Notes: generated by a model from the sequence alone, not told the origin. A DNA stretch of 64,000 nucleotides from an uncultured Lachnospiraceae bacterium (GCA_902778165.1 CACYWQ010000001.1:186001-250000); one strand, 5' to 3'; shown: positions 16,412 to 26,522, counted from the stretch's first letter. Program-made: numbers and translations.

Positions 16412-18159
16412 TCAAGATATTAAAGCGACTTAACATATTGCTTGATAAGAAACAGAAACGCAGCATGGTGCTCATTGTATTCCTCATGCTTATCGGAGGT
16501 ATACTTGAGTCTATGAGTATATCTGTGGCTATTCCAGTAATGAAGGTCATTATCGATCCGGATTCCATTCAGACGAACAAATATCTGCATGCACTATACG
16601 ATGCCCTGCATCTGACTAAGCCCATACAACTTGCAGTTATATTTATGGTCGCGCTTATACTTGCTTTTGTGCTTAAGAATCTGTTCCTGTTTATGCAGAC
16701 CAAGGTTCAGCTTAGGTTTGTATACACCAATCAGTTTGCCACATCACGCAAGATGATGATCAACTTCATGAAGCGTCCTTATGAGTATTATCTTAATGCC
16801 GACACTTCTGTCATTCAGAGAAATATTACCTCAGATGTCAACAATATGTATGCCCTGATACTCACTATATTACAGCTTACGAGCGAAGCTGTTGTATTCG
16901 TGTGTCTGGTAGCAGTACTTGTGGCGGTTGATGCAGCTATGATATTTACGATCACTGTGCTGCTCGTGATAATGCTTGTAATAATCAAGAAGATCATTCA
17001 GCCCATTATGTATAAGGCTGGCCAGGAGAATCAGGACTATTACTCAGGGCTTTATAAGATCATCGATGAGTCTGTAATAGGCATCAAGGAGATCAAGGTG
17101 GCAGGCAAGGAGAGCCATTTTATCAATAAATATGCCACATGTGGTGCAGGTTATGTGGGTGCTGTACAGAAATACAGTATGTATAATGCCACACCAAGAC
17201 TTCTTATCGAGACTATATGTATTGCGGGTTTGGTACTGTATATGATAGTCGTGATGTTAGGTGGTGCGACAATGGATCAGTTGCTTCCACAGATTACGGT
17301 ATTCGGTTTGGCTGCCATGAGGCTTATGCCAAGCGCTAACCGTATCAATAACTACACGACTTCGATAAGTTATTTAGAGCCTTTCCTGTGGAATATAAGT
17401 GACCATTTACAGGATGATATCAATGACAGCAATGTCATATATGATGAATCTGCATACAGAGGCAGGGTTACTGTGGAAAAACTGCCCGTGACTAAGGAGA
17501 TTAGACTTAACGATATTTCATATAAGTATCCGAACACCGATACCTATATATTTAAGAATGCAGAGATGATGATTCCCGTAGGAAGTGCCGTTGGTGTGGT
17601 AGGTACCACCGGTGCAGGCAAGACTACGATTATAGATATCCTGCTTGGCTTACTTAAGCTTGAGAGCGGTTCAATTACTGCAGACGGAGTGGATGTAAGC
17701 ACTAATTATCAGGGATGGCTTAAGAATATAGGTTATATCCCGCAGACATTGTTTATGACTGATTCAACCATACGTAACAATGTTGCTTTCGGATATGCAG
17801 ATGATGAGATAGATGATGAAAGAGTATGGGAAGTACTTAAAGAAGCACAGCTTGATGAATTTGTAAGGTCACTTCCGGACGGACTGAACTCTTCTATCGG
17901 TGAGAGAGGTATAAGAATATCCGGCGGACAGAGGCAGAGAATAGCAATTGCCAGAGCTTTGTATGAAGATCCTGAGGTTCTTGTGCTTGATGAGGCAACA
18001 TCCGCTCTTGATAATGAGACAGAAGCTGCAATTATGGATTCGATTAACATACTTGCGGGTAAGAAGACGCTTGTGATAATTGCTCACAGGCTTCAGACAA
18101 TAGAGAAGTGCAACATGGTATACCGTGTCGAAGGCGGTAAGATAATGAGGGAGCGTTAG
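16408..18159 (+). CDS. ABC exporter, lipid-linked glycan flippase type
   Basis: This 583-residue half transporter has six membrane helices in residues 15-320 and an ATPase domain. The Walker A motif is Gly-Thr-Thr-Gly-Ala-Gly-Lys-Thr near residue 399, the signature Ile-Ser-Gly-Gly-Gln-Arg-Gln-Arg near residue 504, and Walker B Val-Leu-Val-Leu-Asp-Glu-Ala-Thr-Ser-Ala follows. The permease half resembles PglK and MsbA, which flip lipid-linked oligosaccharides or glycolipids. No Wzx-type flippase is seen in the window, so this may be the main flippase. It is translationally coupled to the GT52-like gene. Confidence 0.87.
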   Translation: MIKILKRLNILLDKKQKRSMVLIVFLMLIGGILESMSISVAIPVMKVIIDPDSIQTNKYLHALYDALHLTKPIQLAVIFMVALILAFVLKNLFLFMQTKVQLRFVYTNQFATSRKMMINFMKRPYEYYLNADTSVIQRNITSDVNNMYALILTILQLTSEAVVFVCLVAVLVAVDAAMIFTITVLLVIMLVIIKKIIQPIMYKAGQENQDYYSGLYKIIDESVIGIKEIKVAGKESHFINKYATCGAGYVGAVQKYSMYNATPRLLIETICIAGLVLYMIVVMLGGATMDQLLPQITVFGLAAMRLMPSANRINNYTTSISYLEPFLWNISDHLQDDINDSNVIYDESAYRGRVTVEKLPVTKEIRLNDISYKYPNTDTYIFKNAEMMIPVGSAVGVVGTTGAGKTTIIDILLGLLKLESGSITADGVDVSTNYQGWLKNIGYIPQTLFMTDSTIRNNVAFGYADDEIDDERVWEVLKEAQLDEFVRSLPDGLNSSIGERGIRISGGQRQRIAIARALYEDPEVLVLDEATSALDNETEAAIMDSINILAGKKTLVIIAHRLQTIEKCNMVYRVEGGKIMRER

Positions 18160-18161
18160 AT

Positions 18162-18635
18162 ATGAAGAAGATTTGGGATTTATACAAGAAGCATCGAGAG
18201 GTAATAAGCTATCTCTTCTGGGGTGGCGTGGCATTCGTCTTAAGCATGGTGCTGTTCTGGATATTTAACAGCAAGCTTGGAATGGGCGAGGTCTTAGCCA
18301 ATACAATTGACTGGATTATAGTTGTAATCTTTGCATTCTTTACAAATAAACTTTTTGTTTTCAGATCTAAAGCCGGATCGCCTGCAGGACTTGGTAAGGA
18401 ATTTGTTTCGTTTATAGTAGCAAGATTATTCACCCTTCTTCTTGAGGATGCAATCATTTGGCTTGGATGCAAGAAGATGGGATTTGATTCGGAACTTGGA
18501 AGTCTTGTAGTTAAGCTCATCGGACAGTTCGTTGTTATTGTGGCCAATTATATATTGAGTAAATTGTGGATATTCCGTAAGCCTAAGAAAGCGAAAGTTG
18601 AAGAGAACACGGATACCGAGAGTGAACAGGTTTAA
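18162..18635 (+). CDS. GtrA family membrane protein
   Basis: This 157-residue protein has four membrane helices. The family pattern Tyr-Leu-Phe-Trp-Gly-Gly-Val-Ala-Phe near residue 19, Phe-Phe-Thr-Asn-Lys-Leu-Phe-Val-Phe in the middle and Asn-Tyr-Ile-Leu-Ser-Lys-Leu-Trp-Ile-Phe at the end are visible. GtrA proteins are thought to flip polyprenyl-phosphate sugars made by GtrB-type enzymes. Two such GT2 enzymes are in the window (2667 and 25590). The gene starts 2 bases after the ABC gene; its 3' end is close to the following acyltransferase. Confidence 0.88.
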   Translation: MKKIWDLYKKHREVISYLFWGGVAFVLSMVLFWIFNSKLGMGEVLANTIDWIIVVIFAFFTNKLFVFRSKAGSPAGLGKEFVSFIVARLFTLLLEDAIIWLGCKKMGFDSELGSLVVKLIGQFVVIVANYILSKLWIFRKPKKAKVEENTDTESEQV

Positions 18636-18654
18636 GTCTGACGGAAGTACTGTT

Positions 18655-19704
18655 ATGGATATCATCGCCAACAAAGACAACAGCATAAGACAGACGAATT
18701 TCGAACTACTGCGTATCATTGCCATGTGTATGATTATAGCCATGCATTATATGACCAAAGGTATGCAGATTCCGAAGTTGTCTGTTGATACAAGTTTACA
18801 TAACTTAGTATTCAGACTAATTTTTGCCTTCTGCTCATCCGCTGTTAATGTGTATGTATTCATCAGCGGATACTTTGCAATTGATTCAAAGTGGAGTATA
18901 GGCAAACTTATAAGGCTGTGGTTACAGGTTCTACTGTATTCAATTCTCATTCCGATAATCCTGAATATTGCCGGAGTGGTTGACATAAGCTTAATGGATT
19001 TGTCCGTTAAGCAACAGATATTTCTTCCTATCTCGTACGAACATTACTGGTTTGCTACGGCATATGTGATGTTGTATCTGTTTAGTCCGATTCTTACTAC
19101 AGCTATAAAGCATCTTGATAAGAAGCAGCTTGGAGCAGTTATAATTGCTCCGCTGACCGTATTCTGTGGATTTAAGTCGGTTAATCCATATCTTATACCA
19201 TGGGATAAGTATGGCGATGATGTGATATGGTTCATTATTCTGTATCTGATCGCAGGATATATAAGGATGTACGAAATTCCGTTTTTTGATAAGCGCGGAG
19301 TATATTTATACATCGTATTCAGTGCCCTCACATTTGCCATAGCATATGTTGCTTCCTGCATAGTAAGAACAGCAGGCAAGATGGAATATTACATGGATAT
19401 GACCTATTGCTATAACTATATAACAATCTTAATAGCAAGTATCGGTCTGTTCTATGTATTCAAGAATTTAAATATCAAGTCTAACGTATGGATCAACCGG
19501 CTTGCGGGTTATACTTTCGGTGTATATTTGCTACATGAGAACATTACACTTAGAGAGCTCTGGCCGCATTTGCTTGGCATAGATAATGCGACGGGGCAGC
19601 CTTGGCAAATACTCCATATGTTATTGTGTATAGTAATTGTATTCGTAATAGGTTGTATAGTGGATGCAGTTCGAGCATTTGTATTTGATAAGGTACGCAG
19701 ATGA
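18655..19704 (+). CDS. Acyltransferase 3 family membrane protein
   Basis: This protein of 349 residues has about ten membrane helices and the family start Asn-Phe-Glu-Leu-Leu-Arg-Ile-Ile-Ala with Met-His-Tyr near residue 26, carrying the catalytic His. These enzymes O-acetylate or otherwise acylate extracytoplasmic glycans. The ATG at 18655 has GGAAG 8 bases ahead; the longer frame to 18598 would overlap GtrA and lacks a site. A Thr-Phe-Gly-Val-Tyr-Leu-Leu-His-Glu-Asn motif near residue 285 matches the conserved region of WbbJ/OafA-like members. Overlaps the next start by 4 bases. Confidence 0.85.
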   Translation: MDIIANKDNSIRQTNFELLRIIAMCMIIAMHYMTKGMQIPKLSVDTSLHNLVFRLIFAFCSSAVNVYVFISGYFAIDSKWSIGKLIRLWLQVLLYSILIPIILNIAGVVDISLMDLSVKQQIFLPISYEHYWFATAYVMLYLFSPILTTAIKHLDKKQLGAVIIAPLTVFCGFKSVNPYLIPWDKYGDDVIWFIILYLIAGYIRMYEIPFFDKRGVYLYIVFSALTFAIAYVASCIVRTAGKMEYYMDMTYCYNYITILIASIGLFYVFKNLNIKSNVWINRLAGYTFGVYLLHENITLRELWPHLLGIDNATGQPWQILHMLLCIVIVFVIGCIVDAVRAFVFDKVRR

Positions 19705-21491
19705 ATATCGCTACAATGAGAAGGCTTGAACAACTGTATAAGAAGATAAGCCGGCCCATGGAGCAGCTGATATTTCCGATAATTCTGCTTATATGGCCTT
19801 TGATTAAGTCTGCTCAGGGCATAGATGTGACCGATTCTACATACAGCCTCGGCAATTATCTGTTTGCGAACAGATTAGACAGTGTGTGGGTTCTGTCGAC
19901 ATATCTGTCTAATCTCTTCGGAGCATTACTTGTAAGACTTCCGGGAGGAGCAACGCTTCTTGGTGCCAATATATATACCGGACTTATAATATCTGCCACA
20001 GCGCTTATGTGCTATTATGCACTGCGTAAGGATTTCTCGGCACCGGTCATGTTCATTGGAGAATTCCTGGCAATAAGCTTCTGTTGGATACCGTCGAGTA
20101 TATTGTATAACTACATGACATATCTGCTGTTTAATGGTGCGGCATTATTGCTATACTATGCTATAAAGTTTCGTAAGACTGCACTGTTCTATATGGCAGG
20201 CCTGGTACTCGGACTCAATTCTTTCGTTCGTATACCAAATATTGCTGAAGTCGGCTTGATACTGGTTGTGTGGATTGCACTTCCGATTGCGCTTAGAGAT
20301 GTCAGAAGCGGTGACCGTAAGAGAGGTGCAATGGTAATAGGAGCCACCGGCAATTGTATAGTGGGATATATAATCGGAATGGTGATCCCGGTCGTACTTA
20401 TAGATGCTTTATATGGTGTATACAGCCTTAACAGGCTTATCTCCGGCCTATCTGATATTTCAGCAAGTAACGGAGATTATACCTTAGGTGCCATGATCCT
20501 GTCTGTGGTCAAAGCATACATAAGAAGCGGGATGTGGGTATTTGTCATCCTCGCCGTTATATTTGCTGGAACACTTATGATGGCGGTAATTAAGAACAAT
20601 GCCATACTTAAATGGATCGGAAGAGTAATATATGCAGCAGTTCTTATGTTGATGCTCAGATTCTTCTGGGGCAGAGGAATGTACTCATTCCGTTACTATG
20701 AAGACTATACCTCTATGTATGAATGGGGCATGCTTATTCTTATCATTGCTTGGATATGCGTCATAACGGTTCTTATAAGAAGGGGTTATAATCCGCTTGT
20801 TAAGACATTTGCAGTGATAGCGCTTGTGATGCTTATCATCACACCGATTGGCAGCAACAATTACACCATGCAGAACATCAACAATTTGTTCCTGATAATA
20901 CCTTTTGTGCTCTATATTGTCGGAGGATGGTTATACAGAGGAACACACAGATTAAGGCTTGAAGGCGTGATGTATGGTTGTAACTTCCCCTGGATGAGTA
21001 TGGTGCTTGTTATCCTTGCGATGGTATTCATACAGTCAACAGGATTCCATATGAATTTCTCTTTCAAAGACGGAATGGACGGAACGCCAAGGTCTGCTGT
21101 CATTGATAAAACAGAAGCGACTGAGTCATTGGCAGGTATGCATACCACAGAATACAATGCACAGACACTGACAGAATTATGTAAGTATGTTTATTCGAAT
21201 CAGAGTATTGGTTATGTAATATATTGGGGTAATTGCCCCGGTCTTGCCTATATTCTTCGTAAGGCGCCGGCGCTTAGTACCGCGTGGCCGGATCTGGATT
21301 CATATCCGATTGCAGATTTGGAAGAAGAACTTACGCAAGTTAATGATGATACGATTATCATCTGGAAAGAATACACTGAATACTCAGGCAATAATAGCGC
21401 TGTTAAAGAGAAATATGTTAAGCAATATATAGATAATAATGGATTAAGTCCCGTATTTACCAACGGTGAATATACGGTATATGGCAAGTAA
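19701..21491 (+). CDS. Polytopic membrane protein, possible GT-C glycosyltransferase
   Basis: The 596-residue protein has about 11-12 membrane helices between residues 20 and 445 and a soluble C-terminal domain of about 150 residues. Near residue 42 an Asp-Val-Thr-Asp-Ser sequence in the first external loop could be the GT-C metal/acceptor site. The soluble tail with Tyr-Trp-Gly-Asn-Cys-Pro-Gly and a last strand ending in Tyr-Thr-Val-Tyr-Gly resembles periplasmic domains of protein mannosyltransferase-like enzymes. I do not recognise a named family. The place after GtrA suits the acceptor transferase of a three-part glycosylation system. Confidence 0.55.
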   Translation: MNIATMRRLEQLYKKISRPMEQLIFPIILLIWPLIKSAQGIDVTDSTYSLGNYLFANRLDSVWVLSTYLSNLFGALLVRLPGGATLLGANIYTGLIISATALMCYYALRKDFSAPVMFIGEFLAISFCWIPSSILYNYMTYLLFNGAALLLYYAIKFRKTALFYMAGLVLGLNSFVRIPNIAEVGLILVVWIALPIALRDVRSGDRKRGAMVIGATGNCIVGYIIGMVIPVVLIDALYGVYSLNRLISGLSDISASNGDYTLGAMILSVVKAYIRSGMWVFVILAVIFAGTLMMAVIKNNAILKWIGRVIYAAVLMLMLRFFWGRGMYSFRYYEDYTSMYEWGMLILIIAWICVITVLIRRGYNPLVKTFAVIALVMLIITPIGSNNYTMQNINNLFLIIPFVLYIVGGWLYRGTHRLRLEGVMYGCNFPWMSMVLVILAMVFIQSTGFHMNFSFKDGMDGTPRSAVIDKTEATESLAGMHTTEYNAQTLTELCKYVYSNQSIGYVIYWGNCPGLAYILRKAPALSTAWPDLDSYPIADLEEELTQVNDDTIIIWKEYTEYSGNNSAVKEKYVKQYIDNNGLSPVFTNGEYTVYGK

Positions 21492-21511
21492 ACAACGAAA
21501 ACGGAGACATT

Positions 21512-22645
21512 ATGATTAATTTCAATGTACCGCCTTTTACAGGCAAAGAATATGATTACATCAAGGAGGCTGTAGACAATCAGAAGATCTGCGGTGACGG
21601 TCCTTTTACCAAGAAGTGTAATGAGTGGATTGAGAATAAGACAGGAACCACTAAGGCATTGCTTACTACATCATGCACTCATGCAACGGAGCTTGCGGCA
21701 TTACTTGCTGATATTAAGCCCGGTGATGAAGTTATTATGCCCTCATATACGTTTGTATCGACTGCCGATGCATTTGTGCTCCGCGGAGCAACAGCCGTAT
21801 TTGTAGATGTCAGGCCCGACACCATGAATATTGATGAGACTAAGATAGAGGATGCGATAACGGATAAGACCAGAGCAATTGTTCCTGTTCATTATGCAGG
21901 CGTTGGTTGTGAGATGGATGTTATCATGGACATAGCCAAGAGACATAATCTTCTTGTTATAGAAGATGCCGCACAAGGAATAATGTCTACATATAAGGGT
22001 AAGGCACTCGGCGCAATAGGAGATTTCGGCTGTTTCTCATTCCATGAGACCAAGAACTTCTCTATGGGTGAAGGTGGAGCAATCCTTATTCAGAACGAGA
22101 AGTATGTTGAGAATGCTGAGATATTCCGTGAGAAAGGAACGGACAGAAGCAAGTTCTTCAGAGGCCAGGTAGATAAATACAGATGGCAGAACTATGGTTC
22201 ATCATATCTGCCAAGTGATATGAATGCAGCATATCTGTGGGCGCAACTGGAACTTGCGGATGAGATAACTAAGGCCAGAATGGACAGATGGGAACAGTAT
22301 AGAGACAGATTAAGCAAGCTAGCAGCGATTGGCCGCATAGAGCTTCCTTATATTCCGGAGTATTGCGCCCATAATGCCCATATGTTTTACATTAAAGTTA
22401 AAGACCTTGCAGAGAGAACAGAACTTATATCATTCCTTAGGAGCAATGACATTCTGGCTGTGTTCCATTATGTGCCGCTTCATTCCGCTCCTGCAGGAAT
22501 TAAGTATGGCAGATTTAACGGAACTGATGAGTATACAACTAAAGAATCTGACAGACTTGTCAGATTGCCGATGTACTATAAGCTTGCTGCAGAACAGACT
22601 GATTATATATGTGACAAGGTTATTGAATTCTATAACAAGAGATAG
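21512..22645 (+). CDS. wecE: dTDP-4-amino-4,6-dideoxygalactose transaminase
   Basis: This 377-residue DegT-family enzyme matches WecE/RffA closely. It starts Ile-Asn-Phe-Asn-Val-Pro-Pro-Phe-Thr-Gly-Lys-Glu, has Thr-Thr-Ser-Cys-Thr-His-Ala-Thr-Glu in the phosphate loop and Pro-Ser-Tyr-Thr-Phe-Val-Ser-Thr-Ala. The PLP lysine is Lys181 in Ser-Phe-His-Glu-Thr-Lys-Asn, the same number as in E. coli. The product would be dTDP-4-amino-4,6-dideoxygalactose (Fuc4N). The dTDP-glucose synthesis and dehydratase genes are not in the window. The GNAT at 26515 could acetylate the amine. Confidence 0.88.
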   Translation: MINFNVPPFTGKEYDYIKEAVDNQKICGDGPFTKKCNEWIENKTGTTKALLTTSCTHATELAALLADIKPGDEVIMPSYTFVSTADAFVLRGATAVFVDVRPDTMNIDETKIEDAITDKTRAIVPVHYAGVGCEMDVIMDIAKRHNLLVIEDAAQGIMSTYKGKALGAIGDFGCFSFHETKNFSMGEGGAILIQNEKYVENAEIFREKGTDRSKFFRGQVDKYRWQNYGSSYLPSDMNAAYLWAQLELADEITKARMDRWEQYRDRLSKLAAIGRIELPYIPEYCAHNAHMFYIKVKDLAERTELISFLRSNDILAVFHYVPLHSAPAGIKYGRFNGTDEYTTKESDRLVRLPMYYKLAAEQTDYICDKVIEFYNKR

Positions 22646-22650
22646 GTTTT

Positions 22651-23685
22651 ATGGGGCTTAACATTTTATCCAAGAAGAGAGATTTCATAATGGGATTATC
22701 CATTCTGTGGATAATGTTGTTCCATGTGGGTAGTTATACTCGGATTGTGACACCGACCTTCTTTGAGGATTTGGGTTACAGCGGTGTAGATATATTCATC
22801 TTACTGTCAGGATACGGGTGCTATTATTCTCTTAAGAGGGATTCAAATGTAGTCAGATTCTTAGGAAGAAGACTCAGAAGATTATTACCTTCATATCTTC
22901 CATTTATTATCATATACATGGCTTGGAGATGCTTGCAGCAGAGAATGTATTTTGTTGAGATATGCGGTAATCTTACCATGACGGGATGGTGGAACGGAGA
23001 TGCCAATCAGTTTAACTGGTATGTAGATGCAATTGTATTGTTCTATATATTGGCACCGTATCTCTGCGGAATAATAATGAAGACCAAGAGACCAATTGTT
23101 GTATCGGCAGGTCTTATTGCAATTGCTTATGTGATAAGTTTTTCATTTATGCACGGACAGTTGTTGATTGCAATGTGCAGATTGCCAATATTTATTCTGG
23201 GTATATTCCTTGCAAGGTATTGTGATGCAGATTCAGAACCCGTAAGGATTCCGGAGAAAGCAATCATAATTATAGCCAATATCCTGATTCCGATTGGCAT
23301 ATTATTACTATACTATATGGTTATGGTTCAGGAAAGATGGGATAAATGGCATTATGGTTTGTTCTGGTATCCGATTACATTATACGCACTTGGTATTGCT
23401 ATTGATTTGGGGGTTATTGGGAAACTGTTTAATAAGATATCACTGCTTAGGCTGCTTGCCAAATTATTAGAAGAGATTGGTAAGGCAAGTTTTGAGATAT
23501 TCTTAGTGCATATGCTTGTATATGAGATAGCGGTTGCTAAATCTGAAGCACTTCATATACACAATCCCTATCAATGGATAATCGTATATTTGATAGGGCT
23601 TATCCTGGGGTACTTATATCATAGATTGATTAGTTTTATCATGACAAATAAGCCTGTAAGGCAAATGCAGATCAATGAGAAATAA
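22651..23685 (+). CDS. Acyltransferase 3 family membrane protein
   Basis: This 344-residue protein has about ten membrane helices. The conserved opening Ser-Ile-Leu-Trp-Ile-Met-Leu-Phe-His-Val places the catalytic His near residue 24. Gly-Val-Asp-Ile-Phe-Ile-Leu-Leu-Ser-Gly-Tyr-Gly near residue 47 and the Arg-Arg-Leu-Arg-Arg-Leu-Leu-Pro loop are also typical. The product would O-acylate an exported sugar. It follows wecE by 5 bases and overlaps the next gene by 11 bases. It is not a close copy of the acyltransferase at 18655, so a different sugar position is likely. Confidence 0.87.
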   Translation: MGLNILSKKRDFIMGLSILWIMLFHVGSYTRIVTPTFFEDLGYSGVDIFILLSGYGCYYSLKRDSNVVRFLGRRLRRLLPSYLPFIIIYMAWRCLQQRMYFVEICGNLTMTGWWNGDANQFNWYVDAIVLFYILAPYLCGIIMKTKRPIVVSAGLIAIAYVISFSFMHGQLLIAMCRLPIFILGIFLARYCDADSEPVRIPEKAIIIIANILIPIGILLLYYMVMVQERWDKWHYGLFWYPITLYALGIAIDLGVIGKLFNKISLLRLLAKLLEEIGKASFEIFLVHMLVYEIAVAKSEALHIHNPYQWIIVYLIGLILGYLYHRLISFIMTNKPVRQMQINEK

Positions 23686-25504
23686 AAGACTGACCAATAT
23701 CATATTGTCCTTAGCGGCAGCGATAGTGCTCTACGGAGCATTAGCGTTGCTTTTTGACTTTTATTATGACTTAAATGATGACGTAATGATCAAAGATATT
23801 CTGGCCGGGATATATACAGGCAGGCCGGATGCACACAACAATCAGATGTTGTATCCGATAAGCGCGGTGATCGCAGGTTTGTACCGGACAAATGACAAAG
23901 TTCCGTGGTTCGGTTTATTCGAGATCATATGCATGATGGTAAGTTTCATTCTTATCACATTCAGAGTTTTGGTGAACATAGACATATATGATTTATGTTC
24001 ATGTGAAAATGCAGGAGACTCAGACAGCGATTCATTCAAAGAGTCTGAGCATACAGGGCGAACTGTCATGATCAAGGTTATCTGTATGCTGTTCTTGATC
24101 ATACTTTTTGCCGGCCTTATGATGTGGGAGTTAGTGAATATCCAGTACACGGTTGTAGCAGGGATTCTTACCGCCACGGCTGCAGTAATGTTATATACAG
24201 GAGACGCTGTAGGAGTATCGGATGAAGAGAAAGATAGCAAGTGCGAGTATCGGGCAACAGCATTTGAGTTAAAGACATTCGTCAGAATGAATATACCCTC
24301 GATAATTCTTGTTGTTATAGCATTTAATATACGAAGTGAACTTCTGCTTCTGTTAAGTCCGATTCTTGCTGCAGTTGCGATCGCTAAGTGGAGTGAGGAA
24401 TCGCACAAGCAAGATGCTTATGTCATATGCGGATATCTTGGAGTCTTTTTATGCATATGTCTGCTTATATTATGCAGTCTTGGTATAGACAGAGCGGCAT
24501 ACAGTTCACCTGAGTGGAAGGAGTACAGAAGGTTCTTTGATGTAAGGACAGAACTCTATGATTTTACAGGAGTACCGGATTATGATGAGAATCTGACTTT
24601 CTATGAAGAGGAAGGGATTACAAGAAATCAATATGAACTTCTGATTGATTATAACTATTATGAGGATGAAAGCATTGATGCCGATATGCTTAAGCGTATT
24701 GTTGGCGGTGTAAAAGATGGAAGGGCAACCGGAAGAAGCACATATGGTAAGACAATCCGAGAGGCTGTTTGGGAATATATCCATAACTTAAAGGATTGGG
24801 ATATCGATTACCATAAGCAACAGGGTGTTTCACCGGAAGATAACATCTTCATAGATGAGTCGATGCAGCACAAGCCGTTTAATGTGATAATCTTTATTCT
24901 GTATATCGAGATAATAGCGGTCTCATATCTGATCAAGGAAAAGAGCACAATTATTAAGATTCCTTCATTTATTATATTAAGGACAATTCCGTGGCTATTT
25001 GTATATCTTAAGGGGCGTGTGCTAAGCCGTATCACACATCCTCTGTATATTACGGAGATAGTCATATTGCTATGCATATTGCTGAGGGCGGTTTTGTCAT
25101 ATAAGGCCAGCACAGATGCTGATATGCAGACCAAACGTGTTGTTAATACAATGGGTGCCATAAGTGTGATTGTGATAACAATGCTCTGTCTTAGTGTGAT
25201 ACCGCTTAGAACAGATGCGCTCATGGCAGCAGGACAAGCACGAGAAGAGATCAATAAAGAGGCTGTTACGCTATATGATCACACATCATCCAATCCTGAT
25301 ACATACTATTACATCGATACATATTCCACCGTGGATTTCACAGAGAAGATGTTTGGCGTAAAGAGATTAATGAAGAAGAATACGCAGTTGCTTGGCGGAT
25401 GGATGGGTAACAGCCCGCTTGATACATATAAGAGAAGCTTCTGCAGTAGTGAAGAGATAATAACAGGGGATAAGTATTTGGCATTGACCGAGAATGGTAA
25501 ATAA
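23675..25504 (+). CDS. Polytopic membrane protein of unknown function
   Basis: I do not recognise a named family in this 609-residue protein. One membrane helix starts at residue 7 and is followed by a loop with Asn-Asp-Asp-Val-Met-Ile and Gly-Arg-Pro-Asp-Ala-His. More helices lie between about 65 and 290, an external region from about 275 to 400 holds many acidic and aromatic residues, and four helices precede a C-terminal soluble part. The first loop with paired Asp resembles the GT-C arrangement, so a lipid-linked sugar transferase is possible. The start overlaps the acyltransferase stop. Confidence 0.5.
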   Translation: MRNKRLTNIILSLAAAIVLYGALALLFDFYYDLNDDVMIKDILAGIYTGRPDAHNNQMLYPISAVIAGLYRTNDKVPWFGLFEIICMMVSFILITFRVLVNIDIYDLCSCENAGDSDSDSFKESEHTGRTVMIKVICMLFLIILFAGLMMWELVNIQYTVVAGILTATAAVMLYTGDAVGVSDEEKDSKCEYRATAFELKTFVRMNIPSIILVVIAFNIRSELLLLLSPILAAVAIAKWSEESHKQDAYVICGYLGVFLCICLLILCSLGIDRAAYSSPEWKEYRRFFDVRTELYDFTGVPDYDENLTFYEEEGITRNQYELLIDYNYYEDESIDADMLKRIVGGVKDGRATGRSTYGKTIREAVWEYIHNLKDWDIDYHKQQGVSPEDNIFIDESMQHKPFNVIIFILYIEIIAVSYLIKEKSTIIKIPSFIILRTIPWLFVYLKGRVLSRITHPLYITEIVILLCILLRAVLSYKASTDADMQTKRVVNTMGAISVIVITMLCLSVIPLRTDALMAAGQAREEINKEAVTLYDHTSSNPDTYYYIDTYSTVDFTEKMFGVKRLMKKNTQLLGGWMGNSPLDTYKRSFCSSEEIITGDKYLALTENGK

Positions 25505-25589
25505 AATACAATTACTTAGTATAAATGCAGTCTTTATGGAAATGTCCGGGCCATAACGGATAGTAAAGGATCAAGAGTAGGATAAACAT

Positions 25590-26522
25590 ATGCAGAAGAT
25601 TTCATTTGTAATTCCATGTTACAGAAGTGAGAAGACGTTGCCGGGAGTTGTAGCCGAGATTCAGGATACGATGAAGGGCATTGCAGACAGATATGAATAT
25701 GAGATAGTACTCGTTAATGATGATTCTCCGGATGATACATACGGAGTTATCAAGACGCTTGCGGATAATGCTGATAATATCATAGGCATAAGTCTTGCAA
25801 GGAACTTCGGCCAGCATGCGGCGCTTATGGCGGGATTCCATCATATTAGCGGCGATATAGTAGTGTGCCTTGATGATGACGGGCAGACACCTGCAACAGA
25901 AGTAGGCAAGTTGCTTGCTGCACTTAAGGAAGGTGCGGATGTGGTTTATGCCAAGTATGCTCATAAGAAGCATTCAATCTTTCGTAATTTCGGAAGCTAT
26001 GTCAATGAGAAGATGTTGCAGTTCTTGCTTAATAAGCCTAAGGAACTCATAGTCAGCAGTTATTTTGTGGCCAAGAGATTCGTGATAGATGAAGTGATAC
26101 GATACGATAAGAGCTATCCGTATTTGATGGGTCTTGTGCTTCGTACGACTAAGAGAATAGTCAATGTGGATGTGGATCATAGAGAGAGAGAAGTCGGCAG
26201 GAGCGGATATACCCTTGGCAAATTACTGACTCTTTGGATGAACGGTTTTACTGCATTCAGTGTAACCCCCCTTAGGGTATCTACTTGGACCGGGTGTATC
26301 TTTGCCATGATTGGATTCTTATATGGCATATATACGATAATCAAGCATTTCGTCGTGGGCATCGCTCCAATGGGTTATGATTCACTTATGTCAGCGCTTA
26401 TGTTTATCGGTGGAACGATTCTTGTTATGCTTGGTCTTACAGGTGAATATATAGGACGTATGTATATGGGCATGAACAATGCACCACAGTACATCATCAG
26501 GGAGACAACGGCTGATGAATGA
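25590..26522 (+). CDS. ArnC/GtrB-like polyprenyl-phosphate glycosyltransferase
   Basis: This 310-residue GT2 enzyme starts with Phe-Val-Ile-Pro-Cys-Tyr-Arg-Ser-Glu-Lys-Thr and carries Val-Asn-Asp-Asp-Ser-Pro-Asp-Asp near residue 47 and Leu-Asp-Asp-Asp-Gly-Gln-Thr-Pro near residue 95. Two membrane helices lie at about 230-255 and 265-290. ArnC and GtrB attach sugars to undecaprenyl phosphate on the cytoplasmic face. Its position a few genes after wecE suggests Fuc4N or a related amino sugar as donor, as ArnC does for Ara4N; this is inference. Its stop overlaps the GNAT start. Confidence 0.85.
   Translation: MQKISFVIPCYRSEKTLPGVVAEIQDTMKGIADRYEYEIVLVNDDSPDDTYGVIKTLADNADNIIGISLARNFGQHAALMAGFHHISGDIVVCLDDDGQTPATEVGKLLAALKEGADVVYAKYAHKKHSIFRNFGSYVNEKMLQFLLNKPKELIVSSYFVAKRFVIDEVIRYDKSYPYLMGLVLRTTKRIVNVDVDHREREVGRSGYTLGKLLTLWMNGFTAFSVTPLRVSTWTGCIFAMIGFLYGIYTIIKHFVVGIAPMGYDSLMSALMFIGGTILVMLGLTGEYIGRMYMGMNNAPQYIIRETTADE

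Noticed and set aside
26266..26271. C6 run as a slippage site
   Set aside because: It is short and lies in ordinary Thr-Pro codons of the GtrB-like gene, with no second repeat nearby.
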